DNA from: Ziziphus jujuba
Taxonomy: Eukaryota; Streptophyta; Magnoliopsida; Rosales; Rhamnaceae
DNA length: 64,000 bases
Reading direction: 5' to 3'
Assembly (NCBI RefSeq): GCF_031755915.1
Contig: NC_083382.1
Span: 4,278,001-4,342,000 of the forward strand
Positions 36,246 through 48,025 of this stretch are shown one piece after another. A model generated the notes under the pieces. The model saw only the letters and a list, made by a program, of their open reading frames with translations. It did not search any database and was not told where the DNA came from. Position 1 is the first letter of the stretch; every line of letters begins with the position of its first letter. A program made the position numbers and the translations under genes.

Positions 36246-39200
36246 TCTAACAGGTTGGATTGAAATAATTAATTTGATAATATGCTCCACAAAAAGTTAA
36301 CACTATCTATAAAATGAATAAGTGATAATATTGTTCATAGATTGTGTAGCATGTTCCATAAAATGCAAAACATTATCTCTTCTTAAATTGATAACATTTT
36401 TTTATAAATTGGGTAATATTCTTAATCCCCAATTTAAAGAGTTGTAAAATGTACAAATATATATGGCATAATTAATGATCCATGTGAACTCCATCGAAAA
36501 ATGTCATAAACTCAATTAGAAACAAGTTTTTTTTTTTTTTTTTTTTTGTGGGTGCAAATTCAACAACATGTGCTGTATCCTAATGATGGGTAAAGGTCAA
36601 GTGACACCCAATAAGATGCCAACAACTAGTCGCATCAACAATCTAGAGGAGGAGGCATCAATTTCCAAAGAATATCTCTGTACATTTTCATTCCCACCCT
36701 CAAGCTTTAGATTTTATAACATAATTAATAATGTAAAGTCATCTAGACTGGTCCAATAAGAGTAGCTTCTGATTGATAGAGTTGAGCCAAATGGGGAAAG
36801 CATAACCTCTCAACAAAGAAAGGTGATGCTCCAAAAGAGGATAAGTCTAGGAAATTGGTTACCCATACTCATTGGGGCCAAACTAATGAGACAATACCAA
36901 TAATAGCCCACTATCATCATGATTCTTCCTAGTCTCTTTTTCCTAACCCTTCTTAAGCGTTTTTGGTATATTTTTAGTGATTGCTCTTCACCACTTCATC
37001 AAATCCTTTTTCTATCACTATATATATTCATGTTTCTTATCTTATTCTGCCATTTTATTTGCCTGGACTCCATAATCAACCACAGTAACCCAATCAAATT
37101 CGGCTTTTTTTTTCTCAAATCATCCGTTGAATGGAATAAAATAGTCTCACGCATCCTAATTCCTTTTTGTTTTGTTTTTTTTTTTTTGGGTGAATGGTGC
37201 ATCCTAGTTAGTACTATATCTTCAAAGAGGAGGAAAATCTATCTTGAAAGAATATAATAGCAAATCATTTGGTATATAGTATTTATGATGAAAATTTTCC
37301 AGAAAATGTTGGGTTTGATGCTGAAATGACAAGACTTGAAATGCGCACTGAAAGGAATGGAAGCAGAGGGAGACAAGCAGAATAAGAGTGAAGCTATGGG
37401 GTAGTGACATATGGACATGATCGGTTGGAAGTGATACGTATGGCATATATAATTATTTTATGAATATATGGTGTCTTGGAAAAATGTTAGACCCAATTAA
37501 ACAGAAGAGATAGGACAGGATAAATCCAATCCAATTCACTTCGACACAAATTATATATTATATAATTAAAAAATTATATATTTTCTATATTTTTTTATTT
37601 TTATATATTAATTTTTAATATATTTTTATATATCTATATATATTGTATCCAATTGTTATATATATATATATATATATATGTATGTTTAAATATAATTTAT
37701 TGCTAATTTTATTGTTTTGATATTCGTAAAGCTTACAAAATCAATTAAAATTAATGAATTTGTCAAAGTTGATTGATTTATAATTTACCAAAAGTTTAAA
37801 GTAAAAAAATAATAATAATAATGTATTTACTCTTAGGTATTTGAATTTTAATGAATGTATTATTTTATATTATTTATTATAACAATTTTAATTTGATTTT
37901 TTATGATTGAGATGATGACTATTAATGCTTGCTACTTGATAAAATGCATGATGTGTATCAGTTGTTATCTTTTCTTTATTTTCCATTGAAGAGTGTTTTT
38001 TTTTTTAAATTTTAATATTGATAAGTATTGCTGGATATTATAGATTGGATACTTATAGATTACAATCTTATATTTTATTCTATGTTGAAATACTCTAATT
38101 GTATTTTATATTTGGATAACTATAATTTATTATTTATATTTTATATTTGGAAAACTTTTAATTTGTATTGTATATTTATAGATTAGTAAGTTTTAAATCA
38201 ATTAACAAATCTGAACCACATCGATCATAAATGGTTTGGTTTAATGTGGATTTAACACTTCAATATTTTATATTAGATTCTATATAAAATAAACTGAAAA
38301 ATATGGATTGGGTTGTATTTTGGTTCAAAATCAAACAAACCCAATCCATACCCACCCTTAGATAGGATTCGTGTTTGATTAGTAGTAGAATCTTAGTTAT
38401 TATTTTTTTTTAGTTGATTTATTTTATTGCTTTGTTTATATTTCAAAATAAAATGGTTTAATATATTGTTGGTGGATGGGGATGGAAATAGAAAAACAGA
38501 GATGGAGGATCGTGACTCGAAAAGATAAGGGTTTTGCGGTGAGGGATTGTCCAACTCTTTGCTTCCCTCTCCATGCTTCCTGGCCAAGTTGCAATATGAA
38601 TGCCTTATCCTGGTCGGCAGCTTCCTTTTTTCCCCAGATATTTATCCAATGACTTCGTCAACTTGATCATGGCTTGTACAAGAGCATATACGTTTATTTT
38701 TCTAACCACAAATGATACATGTTCCACAAGCTAATAAGAGCAGCTAATTATAGAGACTCATTTTGTATAAACATCTAATTTGAAGGTAATATATAGAAAA
38801 GAAAATGTATTCAGTTTAAGTTATTAATTAATGTGATACATTTAGCACTTGATATATAAACACATGTTAATTTAAGGAACATAAGGAATGTTCCTATTTT
38901 ATATTTTCAATAGTTTAGAATTCAAGTTTTAGTGTATCATTATATATATATATAATTAAAGTATATATAAACCATTAGAATCCACTCAAACAAGCTTGAG
39001 GTTTTAAAATAAGTGTCACTTTAACAATATATAGTTATTTATATATGCACCAATCGATGTATAATAACAGCAGCCAAAATTCTCAAATAATAATAATAAT
39101 AATAATAGGCAAAACCTAATTAAACCTAGGGAATTTTAATAAAAATTAATTTTAAATAATTTACATGGAACTGGCTTTTTCATATGGGTAGATTGATTAA

Positions 39201-39370
39201 TTCGCTTGTAAGGTAGATAGAGACTAATTATGAAGCTCTAAAGCATATAGTCCATTATATAAAGTACGACGACCTTGCTAGATGTGTTGAATTTTCAATG
39301 TGGCATATTTTCAACCGTGCACCGTAAGTATATCTCATGGAATAACAGGTACATGACAGGCAACATGCAC
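36246..39370. other. AT-rich intergenic DNA upstream of the MIR156/157 gene
   Basis: No coding or RNA gene was recognised. (AT)n runs lie near 37,659-37,678 and a TAA-type run near 39,089-39,109. It should include distal promoter sequence of the miRNA gene. Confidence 0.35.
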
Positions 39371-39379
39371 AACTTGTCC

Positions 39380-39387
39380 TATAAATA
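39380..39387 (+). promoter_or_regulatory. TATA box of the MIR156/157 gene
   Basis: TATAAATA lies in the context CCTATAAATACAG, about 235 bp before the mature miRNA. A transcription start about 30 bp downstream, near 39,410-39,420, is expected. The leader that follows is CT-rich (39,430-39,475), as in many plant 5' leaders. Confidence 0.7.
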
Positions 39388-39592
39388 CAGATCTTGGGAA
39401 ATCCTTTAGACCATCAAGAATTCTCACATTCTTCTCTTTTTCTCTCTAGCTCTCTCTCCCTCTTTCTCTCAAGCTTTTTTCTTTCTCTACATTGCTTTTC
39501 ATCTGCAAGAATTGGGTTGAGGAGCAAGTCAAGAAAGAACTTGAAGCTCATGTTTTTCCTTGTTAAGTTTGTTTTGAATTTATAAATTAGAG

Positions 39593-39775
39593 AGGAGGCA
39601 CACATGTGGAGTTGTTGACAGAAGATAGAGAGCACAGATGATGAAATGCAAAGGAAGCTAATAAGCATCTCACTCCTTTGTGCTCTCTATCCTTCTGTCA
39701 GCATCTGCAGCCCCCTCACTCCTTTGTGCTCTCTATCCTTCTGTCAGCATCTGCAGCCCCCTCACTCATTGCTTA
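39593..39775 (+). ncRNA. MIR157: MIR156/157 precursor with duplicated 3' arm
   Basis: The 21-nt mature sequence at 39615-39635 begins TTGACAGAAGATAGAG and ends AGCAC; it is the miR157 form of the miR156 family. The 3' arm (GTGCTCTCTATCCTTCTGTC, 39680-39699) pairs with it along nearly its whole length, with one bulged base, around a 44-nt loop. The family silences SPL transcription-factor mRNAs and sets juvenile-to-adult timing (established for miR156/157). The mature arm is on the 5' side, as usual. The odd feature is a perfect 46-bp tandem duplication (39669-39714 and 39715-39760) that repeats the whole 3' arm, so the mature arm can pair with either copy. The stem below the duplex is imperfect. 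The full primary transcript probably starts near 39,410. Confidence 0.93.
39669..39760 (+). repeat. 46-bp perfect tandem duplication covering the miRNA 3' arm
   Basis: Unit 1 is 39669-39714 and unit 2 is 39715-39760. Both start CTCACTCCTTTGTGCTCTC and end GCATCTGCAGCCCC. The start of a third unit (CTCACTC) follows. Confidence 0.97.
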
Positions 39776-40029
39776 ACACACACATACCACACATACATAT
39801 CAGTAGCATGCCTTTGTTAGTAATTAAGCATATATTAACTTGCCGGGATTTTTTTTTTATTTCTTAGTTTATCTTTAAACTTAATGCACATTATTTTGTC
39901 AATAAATTTATTGATCATATTACCAGAGTTAAAAGTATTGTTGCATGTTGTCATTATGTCTAGGCATTCATATTGAAACTCCACTTGGAGCAACTTGTTG
40001 AATTCAAGCACAGAATATGGCACCAAAAA

Positions 40030-40071
<42 letters not shown>

Positions 40072-41966
40072 CTTGATCGTCAATCAAGAAATTGGATAGA
40101 TAAATCTATTAGTGCTTAAATACGAATCTAAAGTTTTTAGGAGAAGGGTTAACATAATTGTATTATATTCTCTCCTCATGTCTAGGCTGGGGACCATTTT
40201 TTCAGCTCAATTAGGTCTTTGCATGTGGTTTGGTGTGAGACATCAAGTTTTGAAAACAAAATCTGATGGACTTTTGTCTCTTATACTATGTTTAATTTTC
40301 TGTATTTCCAAAAGCTTAAGCAATTTAACGGTGAATTGCTATTATATTTATACTATTACCAAAAGCTTAAGCAATTGGTAGGTGAATCATTATTACATCT
40401 ATACTATCTTAATATGGCTGTAGTACTCTTCTAATGTTCATGGTCTTGCTAATTTTTTGTTTTACGAAAATGGCGCTTATGAAAGAACATCTCCAATGAG
40501 CTAACCAGGTATGTTTTGGTCTAAACTACTATATGAACTCAAATCTGAAATCATGTATTCTTAAGCAATTGATTGCGTAAAGAGACCTTACAGATTTTGT
40601 AATCATAAAAAGTAATCATCTGAATAGTTTTCCAGATTAATGTTAGATGCCAGAAAGCAAAATCATGATCGCACATTTAGGTATTGGTATATACTTTGAG
40701 CGTCAGGATTTTTTGAAATGTACATTTCAAGTGTCAAAGATTACATTCTTCCACATCTCTATCCCAATAGTATTTAACTGTTTTTGCTTTAATAATTGTT
40801 TTCATAGTTGGATCTACTGTAGTATATATGTTGGTATATGGTCATGGTGTTGATTCTTCTAAACTTATATCTTTTTTCTATGCCTTTCGGAAAATCTTGG
40901 GTTAGAAGTTGCATCTTTCTTTCCAAATATCCGGTCAAAACCATTAACAAAGTATACCCTGTCATTAAACTCAGTATTTGGCATATTTTACATTTTTTGT
41001 CTTCATTTTTTCATTTTTACTCTAAGAAAAATCTCATGAACTTACATAAAAAGTGCAAATGGTGCGCAGTTATATTCCCCAACAGTAAACAGCAAAAAAT
41101 CATTAGGAGAGGCAAGTATTTTTGCATATAAAGGGCAAGATTGGGCTCATTTTATGAAATGAAAACAAATTGATCTTATGATTTGAAAAATAAATGTAAT
41201 TCCATGGGTCTTAGCAAAAAAAAAAAAAAAAATACATGTAATTTTCATGAGTCTCTATTCTCTTAACAGCTAAAAATAAAAGCCACTTTCCCTTCCATTT
41301 ATTATATATGGGCTCTGCCAACAAATATGTATATAGGCTTCGGCCCTGTTATAACATTTGGATTGTTAGGTCCATATCCAACTACTGGTACTGGTAGATT
41401 TCATTTCCCTGCAGCCCATCCTAAGGCATGAAACGGTGAAGGATTTATGAATAAAGAAAATGGCAAAAACATTTAAGAATACAAAATTAAAAATTAACGA
41501 ATAATAACAATTAGAAAACTGAAGAAACCAGTATGAACAAGGAGAATTTCGTGTTGATTGGATTAGAAAGAGGGAAGCTTTCATGAGGAAGAAGCCCCAA
41601 GGAAGCTGGTAATATTAATATAATATTATTGAATTTGTATGATTTTCATTTCCTATTCGTTTTAAATATTGTTGGCACGGCATCATTCATAGTATTACAA
41701 GTGGCTATTCCCAAAATTTTGTTTTTATTTTTGGTAATAGAAATCCATATTCTTGGTTCAGAAATACATGGATACGATTTGTCACGAGGAAGCGTGTGCA
41801 AGTATTTGGAAACTAATTTCTTGGCATATAGTTTTGAATTAACTGCCAGTCTTGGGCTCCAACTACGGGTCGTGCACTCATTAACTTCTTCTAAGTTCTA
41901 CATCCTTCTAATCTCTCCTTATTATAAGCAAACACATGCATAGTTTAGCTTCCACTTGCAATATCA
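39776..41966. other. AT-rich DNA downstream of MIR156/157, no recognised gene
   Basis: A CT/AT microsatellite lies at about 40,030-40,071. CCAAAAGCTTAAGCAATT occurs twice, near 40,308 and 40,360, as a tandem duplication of about 52 bp. Reading frames at 40,647-41,131 and on the minus strand at 41,584-41,366 are not recognised. The first part may still be primary miRNA transcript. Confidence 0.35.
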
Positions 41967-42161
41967 ATGACTCACCACAAGCATCCTCCACCTCCAGGCC
42001 CACCACCGCCTAATCCTTTCACTGCTCCTCCACCTCTGCCTCCGCCTTCGCCTCCGCCAGGACCAATAGAGCCTCCACCGCCTTGGCCGCCTATCCTGCC
42101 ACCATCAAGTCCACATGGACCACCACCAGAACCACCTGGTCCTCCTCCCCCACCCCCTTAG
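41967..42161 (+). CDS. Gene X: 64-aa proline-rich protein, probably truncated
   Basis: The frame reads MTHHKHPPPPGPPPPNPF and then runs of PPP with Ser, Glu, Trp and Ile up to GPPPPPP and a TAG (42159-42161). More than half the residues are Pro. There is no signal peptide, membrane segment or known domain. If the TAG is read through, the frame goes on LHHHPPPPPY to a TAA at 42192-42194. The two intact Y proteins also end PPPPPPY, and the X relic at 54,942-54,998 reads through this place as HKLHPHPRPPPYQ. The TAG is therefore probably a nonsense mutation. It is the first gene of duplicated unit 1. Function unknown; it may be a pseudogene. Confidence 0.5.
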   Translation: MTHHKHPPPPGPPPPNPFTAPPPLPPPSPPPGPIEPPPPWPPILPPSSPHGPPPEPPGPPPPPP

Positions 42162-42376
42162 CTTCACCATCACCCTCCCCCACCACCTTATTAATGATAG
42201 ACCTCTTTATGTACTATTACCTCATGATCATCTTATGTAAAGAAAATAAATTATGTGCTTATCAATTTCTTTTTTGTTTCTTTCTAGTAGTTATTTGGTA
42301 GGGGAAGTCATTTGGTTTATCAAACTCCGATGGTGTTTTCAGAGCACGGTGATCGATATTTGACATGTAAATTAAT

Positions 42377-43482
42377 CAGTAATAAAAATATCGATATCGA
42401 AGATATGATTTTATAAAAAATTCGATATCGATAGAAATGTCAATAAAATTATAAAAACTGTAAATATTTAATTAAAAATACAAATTTTTACATATAAGAT
42501 AATGAATATAACAAAATAATATAAAAATATAATGATGATAAAATAGTTCATAAATATTAAAAATTATTATAAATAAAAAAATATAATATTTATAACACCA
42601 AAATATAAAAAATTTAATAAATAATATCAAAATACATGAAATTTTCAAATACAATTTACATTATTTTCATTCCCTTATTATTATTGTTTTTTAAATCCTT
42701 ATCTGTAAATTTATTTATTTATTTAAACTTTTACTTTTTCACAGGTGATTTATTACATATTATTGTTTTTTATTTAAATTCAGTGTAAAAGTAGTTTTGA
42801 TAAATCATGAACAAATTAAATTTAGATTTATGAAAAAATATAAATTTAAACGTGGAAATTATCACCATAGAATGGAAGCTTTTTAGCATGAATCACGAAT
42901 CATGAATCACCCATCTCCTATCACTAATCATGAAGAATTCCATAATGGTAAAAGAAACATTGAAGCTTTTTAGCACAGTGGAAGTAAATTAAACAAAATT
43001 TAAAGTTGGTTTTGAGGTCAAAGGAAGAAAGGAGAAAAAAAAAAAAAAAATTTCTTATTTTTATTTGGCAGACACAGAGAAAGCCAAGCAAAAGCGAAAA
43101 GAAAAACCCATAGAGAACAGAAGCTCTCTCTCTTTGGGAGCTCAAAGACCACTACTCCAACGGACTTCTCCTTCTGTGCTCTTTTTTCTTTTTTCTCTTC
43201 TCTAATCAAGTAAGCAGGTCCCCTTCTATCTTCCATCGAAAGAGATGAAAAAGAGAGACAGCCGAGATTTCCAAAATTTTCCAATCGACAACCGACATCT
43301 TCACTAGGTTCCCATCATTATCCACTGAAAACTCAAGATTTCTACCGATTTCAGATGATATTAGTAATATTTTGTGGGAACAACGACATTTATCTAGCAT
43401 CACGAACAGATATTTCTTTCCCCCTCTGTTGGTGTCACCGGTCGCCGAAATTTCAAAGTTCTCGACGACTTTTTCTTCTTTG
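42377..43482. mobile_element. 1,106-bp insertion in unit 1 with 8-bp target duplication
   Basis: Units 2 and 3 read straight from ATTTGACATGTAAAT to GGCAAACTAAT. In unit 1 the same place is split by 1,106 bp flanked by AAATTAAT at 42369-42376 and 43483-43490. An 8-bp duplication fits hAT elements. The ends (CAGTAATAAAAATATCG and, as complement, CAAAGAAGAAAAAGTCG) share CA and a weak inverted match. No transposase is seen; the minus-strand frames are not recognised. Confidence 0.6.
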
Positions 43483-43490
43483 AAATTAAT

Positions 43491-44168
43491 TATATATTTG
43501 GCAAACTAATACAATAATGCTATCTTATCCCCTACGTAGATACTTAATATGATATCATATGAGTATTCGATTTTTATGGATAATGGATATAAAGAAGTTG
43601 GGAGTGTCGAGATATACAAGATGTAACCCTTAATCATGAAGATGCATGCTTACTAGATAACATATCCAATATTTGAATTGTACATGTTTCATCATGTTCT
43701 ACCTAGCTTCTATTTGTATCCATTTGTCATAATTTAACTTTTAATTACTCAGTTATCAAATTGTGTATTTTTGTGTGTAAAAAATGTGGAAAAGATTGAA
43801 TGCATGCAGAATGTGCAATTTTTGAAATATGAATGATTTGTATGTAGTTTCTAAAATCTATGGGAGTGTATAAAGTAATTCATTCTTTGTGAAAACATTT
43901 GTAGATTGCAACCCAAAAGGAAGAGATTATTTTGGGCATAGGCCCAAATCGATGATTATCCAATGAAAATCAAAAGCATCAATTATTATATTAGAATAAT
44001 CTGATTCAGTTAGTTTAAGAGGTATGTAACTCTATTCAATATAACCGACTTAAACACGTGGATTATATGCATTTGCTAAAGAAAATGATGTTATTGGAAA
44101 TTGTAATAAATAAGCAAATAATATAATCCGAAGGTGTAAGTTGAAGAGCAAAATGAATGAGTTTCTTA
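43491..44168. repeat. Unit 1 spacer between genes X and Y, shared with units 2 and 3
   Basis: GATATCATATGAGTATT, TGGATATAAAGAAGTT, GCAGAATGTGCAATTTT and GCATTTGCTAAAGAAAATGA occur here in the same order as at 50,350-51,670 and, more changed, at 55,200-55,650. No coding signal. Confidence 0.75.
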
Positions 44169-44781
44169 GGGTAGTTTTGGTACGCAAGACACTTGTATTG
44201 AATTGTCACTGTATGATATTTGGTACAGAACTTTACAATAAATCCATAATATATATGTATTTTACGATAAATTATCAAAAATTAATTTATATAAAAACAA
44301 TAAATAACATTTAACTAAATATTCTATTTTAAAATTTTTGTACTGCAAAAAATTAACAAATAATATTTGCGAATGCAATAGTTATAATATAAACTATTTT
44401 ATAAGTTTGGTAAAAGTTTAGTAAAATGACTTAATTTCTGACACAATGGAAATAGTTTGTGATTGATTCTTTTACTATAATAATAAAATAGTACAAAAGA
44501 AATAAAAAATAAAAATTAATAATATTTGATTTTTCTTAAAGTTATTGAATCTTATTATAAAAACCCAATAAAAACATATGATTTACCCAAGGTATCATTA
44601 TATTGTTATAATTAGATTTTTTAAATAATTACATTATTGTTAATATATTAGACTGAATTTTGATTACTATTCATGATAATAATGATATGATCTAAAATTT
44701 TATGATATTAAAAGAGTGTTTAAACAAAAAATAGCATTGAAAAAATAAAAAAAAATAAAAAGTGAATTGTTTTAAATAAAT

Positions 44782-44817
<36 letters not shown>

Positions 44818-45137
44818 CAAACCCATGGGGACCTAACAAGGAAAAAAAGAAAAATTGATCAACAATGATTTCTTTTTTTAAAAAAACAAAAGAAAAAAAA
44901 AAGTAACTAATGTAGCCGAAACCAAGGGTTGGGTTAACTCTATTTATTTATTTATTTTTATTGTCGTTGTTATCATTTATAATAATTTTATTTTTTTATT
45001 TTAATATTTTAAATCTACAGTGGGCACAGCATTACTTTATTCGCGTTTGAGTTCAAGAGTTTTAGTTCTTTCTATTTTTCGCGTACCACCGGTTTCGAAT
45101 TATTTAATACTATACCCCCTTTTTTAGGAGTCGTGTT
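44169..45137. mobile_element. About 970-bp insertion in the unit 1 Y upstream region
   Basis: Units 2 and 3 read from AAAATGAAA(A)GAGTT(A/T)CTTA directly into AATGGAAAAGGAAG. In unit 1 about 970 bp lie between. The insert begins GGGTAGTTTTGGTACG, a common look for small DNA transposon ends, and contains a GA microsatellite (44,783-44,815). A target duplication is not clear, so more than one event is possible. Confidence 0.45.
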
Positions 45138-45238
45138 CTAATGGAAGAGGAAGAGAAAACAGGTTCTGACCAAAAAGTCCAACTCCGACCAACACAGTTT
45201 CTCACAGAAAATTAAAACCCACCGGCCACCACCACCAC

Positions 45239-45246
45239 TATATAAA
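45239..45246 (+). promoter_or_regulatory. TATA box of the dead Y copy in unit 1
   Basis: TATATAAA in the context CCACTATATAAAC matches the TATA boxes at 51827 and near 55829 of the intact Y genes. The leader between it and the coding sequence is shortened. Confidence 0.6.
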
Positions 45247-45286
45247 CTAACAAATCCTACTTCCCCATCGTCATACGCCACATGTT

Positions 45287-45496
45287 CATGGACCACCGCC
45301 GCCTCCGCCCGGGCCTGAGTTCTACGATGCGCCTCTATCACTGCCATTTCTTCACCACCATCCTCCTCCTCCTCCTCCTCCTCCTAGGCCACCGTCGCCG
45401 CCTCATCCTGGTCCCCCGGGACCACCGCCGCCGCCGTTCTTCGATCCTTTCATACCACCTCCACCTGACAAGCCCCGCCCTCCTCCACCTCACTAG
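45287..45496 (+). pseudogene. Gene Y copy 1: His/Pro-rich protein gene without start codon
   Basis: In the frame that ends at TAG 45494-45496 the sequence reads HGPPPPPPGPEFYDAP, then HHHPPPPPPPPRPPSPP, GPPGPPPPPFFDPF and PRPPPPH. This matches the middle and end of the intact Y proteins. The leader, start codon and first coding part, present in units 2 and 3, are missing: a deletion joins the leader (CATCTTCATAC in the other units) to coding sequence. An upstream stop (TAA near 45,247) and no ATG remain in this frame. An ATG at 45282 opens a different frame of 73 codons over the same DNA. Confidence 0.8.
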
Positions 45497-46190
45497 TCAG
45501 TAGTCGCATTCACACTAAGAAACTTACGGGGGTTTGGTTTTATACGACGTCGTTCTTGTTAGGGAGTCCGTAAGTTTAATTTCCCGTATAAAGGTCTTGT
45601 ACTTATACCATTACAATTCAGTGCTCTATTATTACGCCAAAAAAAAATTCAGATATGTTTACTTCCCAAATAGATAAATAAATAAATAATTCAGTGCTAT
45701 ATGTTAAAGGAGGGAATAATTTGGCGTATAATATTTTATAATATAATAATGTAAATATTTGTGCAATTTCTATATATTATTGCTTTTTTCTTTTTATCTT
45801 TTTTATCTGTATTTTGTTGCAATGGAATGAAATTTGAAGTTTGTTGTGTTGCATTTTTTTCCTGTATTATTTTTTTGGCAAAAGGAAAAAAAAAAATTTA
45901 AGAAATTGGAAAAAATCAATTGTACGGAGTCTACTGACTAACATATGATCATTAAGGTATTCAACCAAACGAAAAAGTAACAAGAACAAAATTCAATCTA
46001 TTTTCATTAACTGAAATCCCTATCACCCAAAATAAATAAATAAAAATATATATATATATATATTATGGAAAAATAAAGAAATAATTTCTACACATTGCAA
46101 AACTTGCACCTAGCTAATATATACCCAACAAAGCCAAGTGTACTGATGAATCTATTAGTTTTCATAATCTTATTTATTTTCCCGGCTATA
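45497..46190. repeat. Unit 1 Y 3' flank, shared with the DNA between Y and MATE in unit 3
   Basis: TTCAACCAAACGAAAAAGTA, ACATTGCAAAACTTGCACC and TAATCTTATTTATTTTCC lie here in the same order as at 56,610-56,870. TTTGAAGTTTGTTG also matches. This shows the duplicated unit ran past Y toward the MATE gene. Confidence 0.85.
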
Positions 46191-46240
46191 TAATTATGAC
46201 AATTAGAACAGTGCAGTTAGAGTGTCTCTGGTATCTCTTA
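46191..46240 (-). pseudogene. Relic of the last MATE exon in unit 1
   Basis: The sequence lines up with the 3' end of the MATE gene (56,885-56,930): GAGTGTCTC and AATTATGACA match GAGTGTCTC and AGTTATGGCA at the same distance after the shared flank. No reading frame survives, and similarity ends near 46,240. It is recognised mainly by position after the conserved 694-bp flank. Confidence 0.55.
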
Positions 46241-47420
46241 AAATAGCACAAATTTCATTTATACTCGTTTAATCTATATAATATATAAATAAAAAAACGT
46301 AAGAACCATGTGTTTGTATATTATTTTTTTAAATTTCCTCAAAAAACACATGTTATATTTTTATTTTATGTATTATTTATTTATTTATTATTTTATTTTT
46401 TATGGTTATAATCAAATATGTATAAAATATAATTTTGAAATAAATTTAAAATAAATAAAATATTTAATTTTACTTTATTTACCAAACAAGTCAAATACAC
46501 AAAATATATATATGCATAAATATAGTCTCCTTAATTAAATATTTTATATATTTACATATATATAGTTTTCTTAATTAAATATATTTTAAATATTTTTACA
46601 TATACAAATATAGTTACATGGAAATTAATAAAGATATCTTTTTATTTGTATATAAAAATATAATATCATAAATAATAATTGTTAAACATAGCAAAATAAG
46701 ATATATTTTTAAAACAAATTATTTGATCTTATTTTATTACCAATTAATATATATTTTTATTATTATATTAGATGTACGATTTAGGAAGACTAGATTTCAA
46801 TCAAATATATTCGAGCCAATGGGAAAAATATGAAGATCATTACCTAAGAACGCAGCTATTATCCTTTTAAATTATATATTTTAATTTAAAAATGATATAT
46901 TATTATAATAACGGAATTGCAACATTTATTGCATCCAATAACTACATATGGTAATAATTTTAAAATAAATAAAATATTTGATTTTAGTTTATTTATGAAA
47001 TAAGTCAAATAGAATTTAATTATAAGATTGATCTCCTTATTTGATCTTCTTCAATATATATGTAAACATGAATAAATTAGTAATGGGATTGATCTATTTA
47101 TTTGGAAAAAAAAAATGAATATAATAAATAATTTTCTTATTATTACTAAATATATTTTTTCTAAAATTTCCATATACTAATACATATTCATATATGTATA
47201 TTGATAAATAGAATTATATTATAAGATAATAAAATTAAAATAGAATAACTAGTAATGATATTGATATCCTTACTAAGGAATTTAAGATAAATTATGCATT
47301 TTTAAAAATATATTCCAAAAAAGTTTAAAATGACATATAAATATATATATATATATATAGATATATATTAACAAAGAAAATAAATGCTTAAAATGACATA
47401 TATATATATAAGTAAAATTC
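46241..47420. other. Very AT-rich DNA, no gene seen
   Basis: Low-complexity AT-rich sequence with many short AT runs. No coding, RNA or transposon ends recognised. Confidence 0.4.
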
Positions 47421-47536
47421 TATGGTGCGGACTGGTTCGCATGTGGACCACAAAAAAGTATTAGCTTGTACACATACACAGTAAAATCCGATGTTTGGCT
47501 TAAGTATGGTCCGCATACCGACTAGCCCGCACCATA
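47421..47536. mobile_element. 116-bp fold-back MITE
   Basis: The two 30-bp ends (47421-47450 and 47507-47536) are inverted repeats matching at about 24 of 30 places; they begin TATGGTGCGG and include GGACCA. GC content is higher than the surrounding (AT)n DNA. No coding signal. The target duplication is unclear because the flanks are AT runs. Confidence 0.65.
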
Positions 47537-47982
47537 AAACTACTATATATATATATATATTTATTTTTAAAAGATAATTTTAAGATTATGATAATATACA
47601 TGTATGGTAAATAATATTTGAATTTATTTGCAAGGAATTAAATAATATATTTAAATTTCAAGGAATCAAATAATACATTTGCATTTCAATTTGAATTCTA
47701 TAAATAGAAAATAACTGTAACAATAAATAAATTAATAATGAGATTGAACTCCTTATTTGGTTTCTTTTTCAAATTTTAAAAGATCAGGAAAAATATATAT
47801 GTAATAAATGATTTTATTATATGGATATATAATAAATATAATTTTATTATAAAATAATAAAAATAAAATACAGTAATTAATAATAAGATTTATTTTTTTA
47901 CTATGAATAATGTATTTTTTTAATATTTTTTAAAAACTATTTAAGATATACTTATATATATAGATATGTATACGTAAACAAA

Positions 47983-48025
<43 letters not shown>

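Noticed and set aside
40112..41131. Reading frames downstream of the miRNA as a protein gene
   Set aside because: Hydrophobic AT-derived composition, no splice logic and no domain.
42924..43403. Minus-strand frames as a gene in the unit 1 insertion
   Set aside because: They lie within an inserted element, overlap in several frames and match no transposase motif I know.
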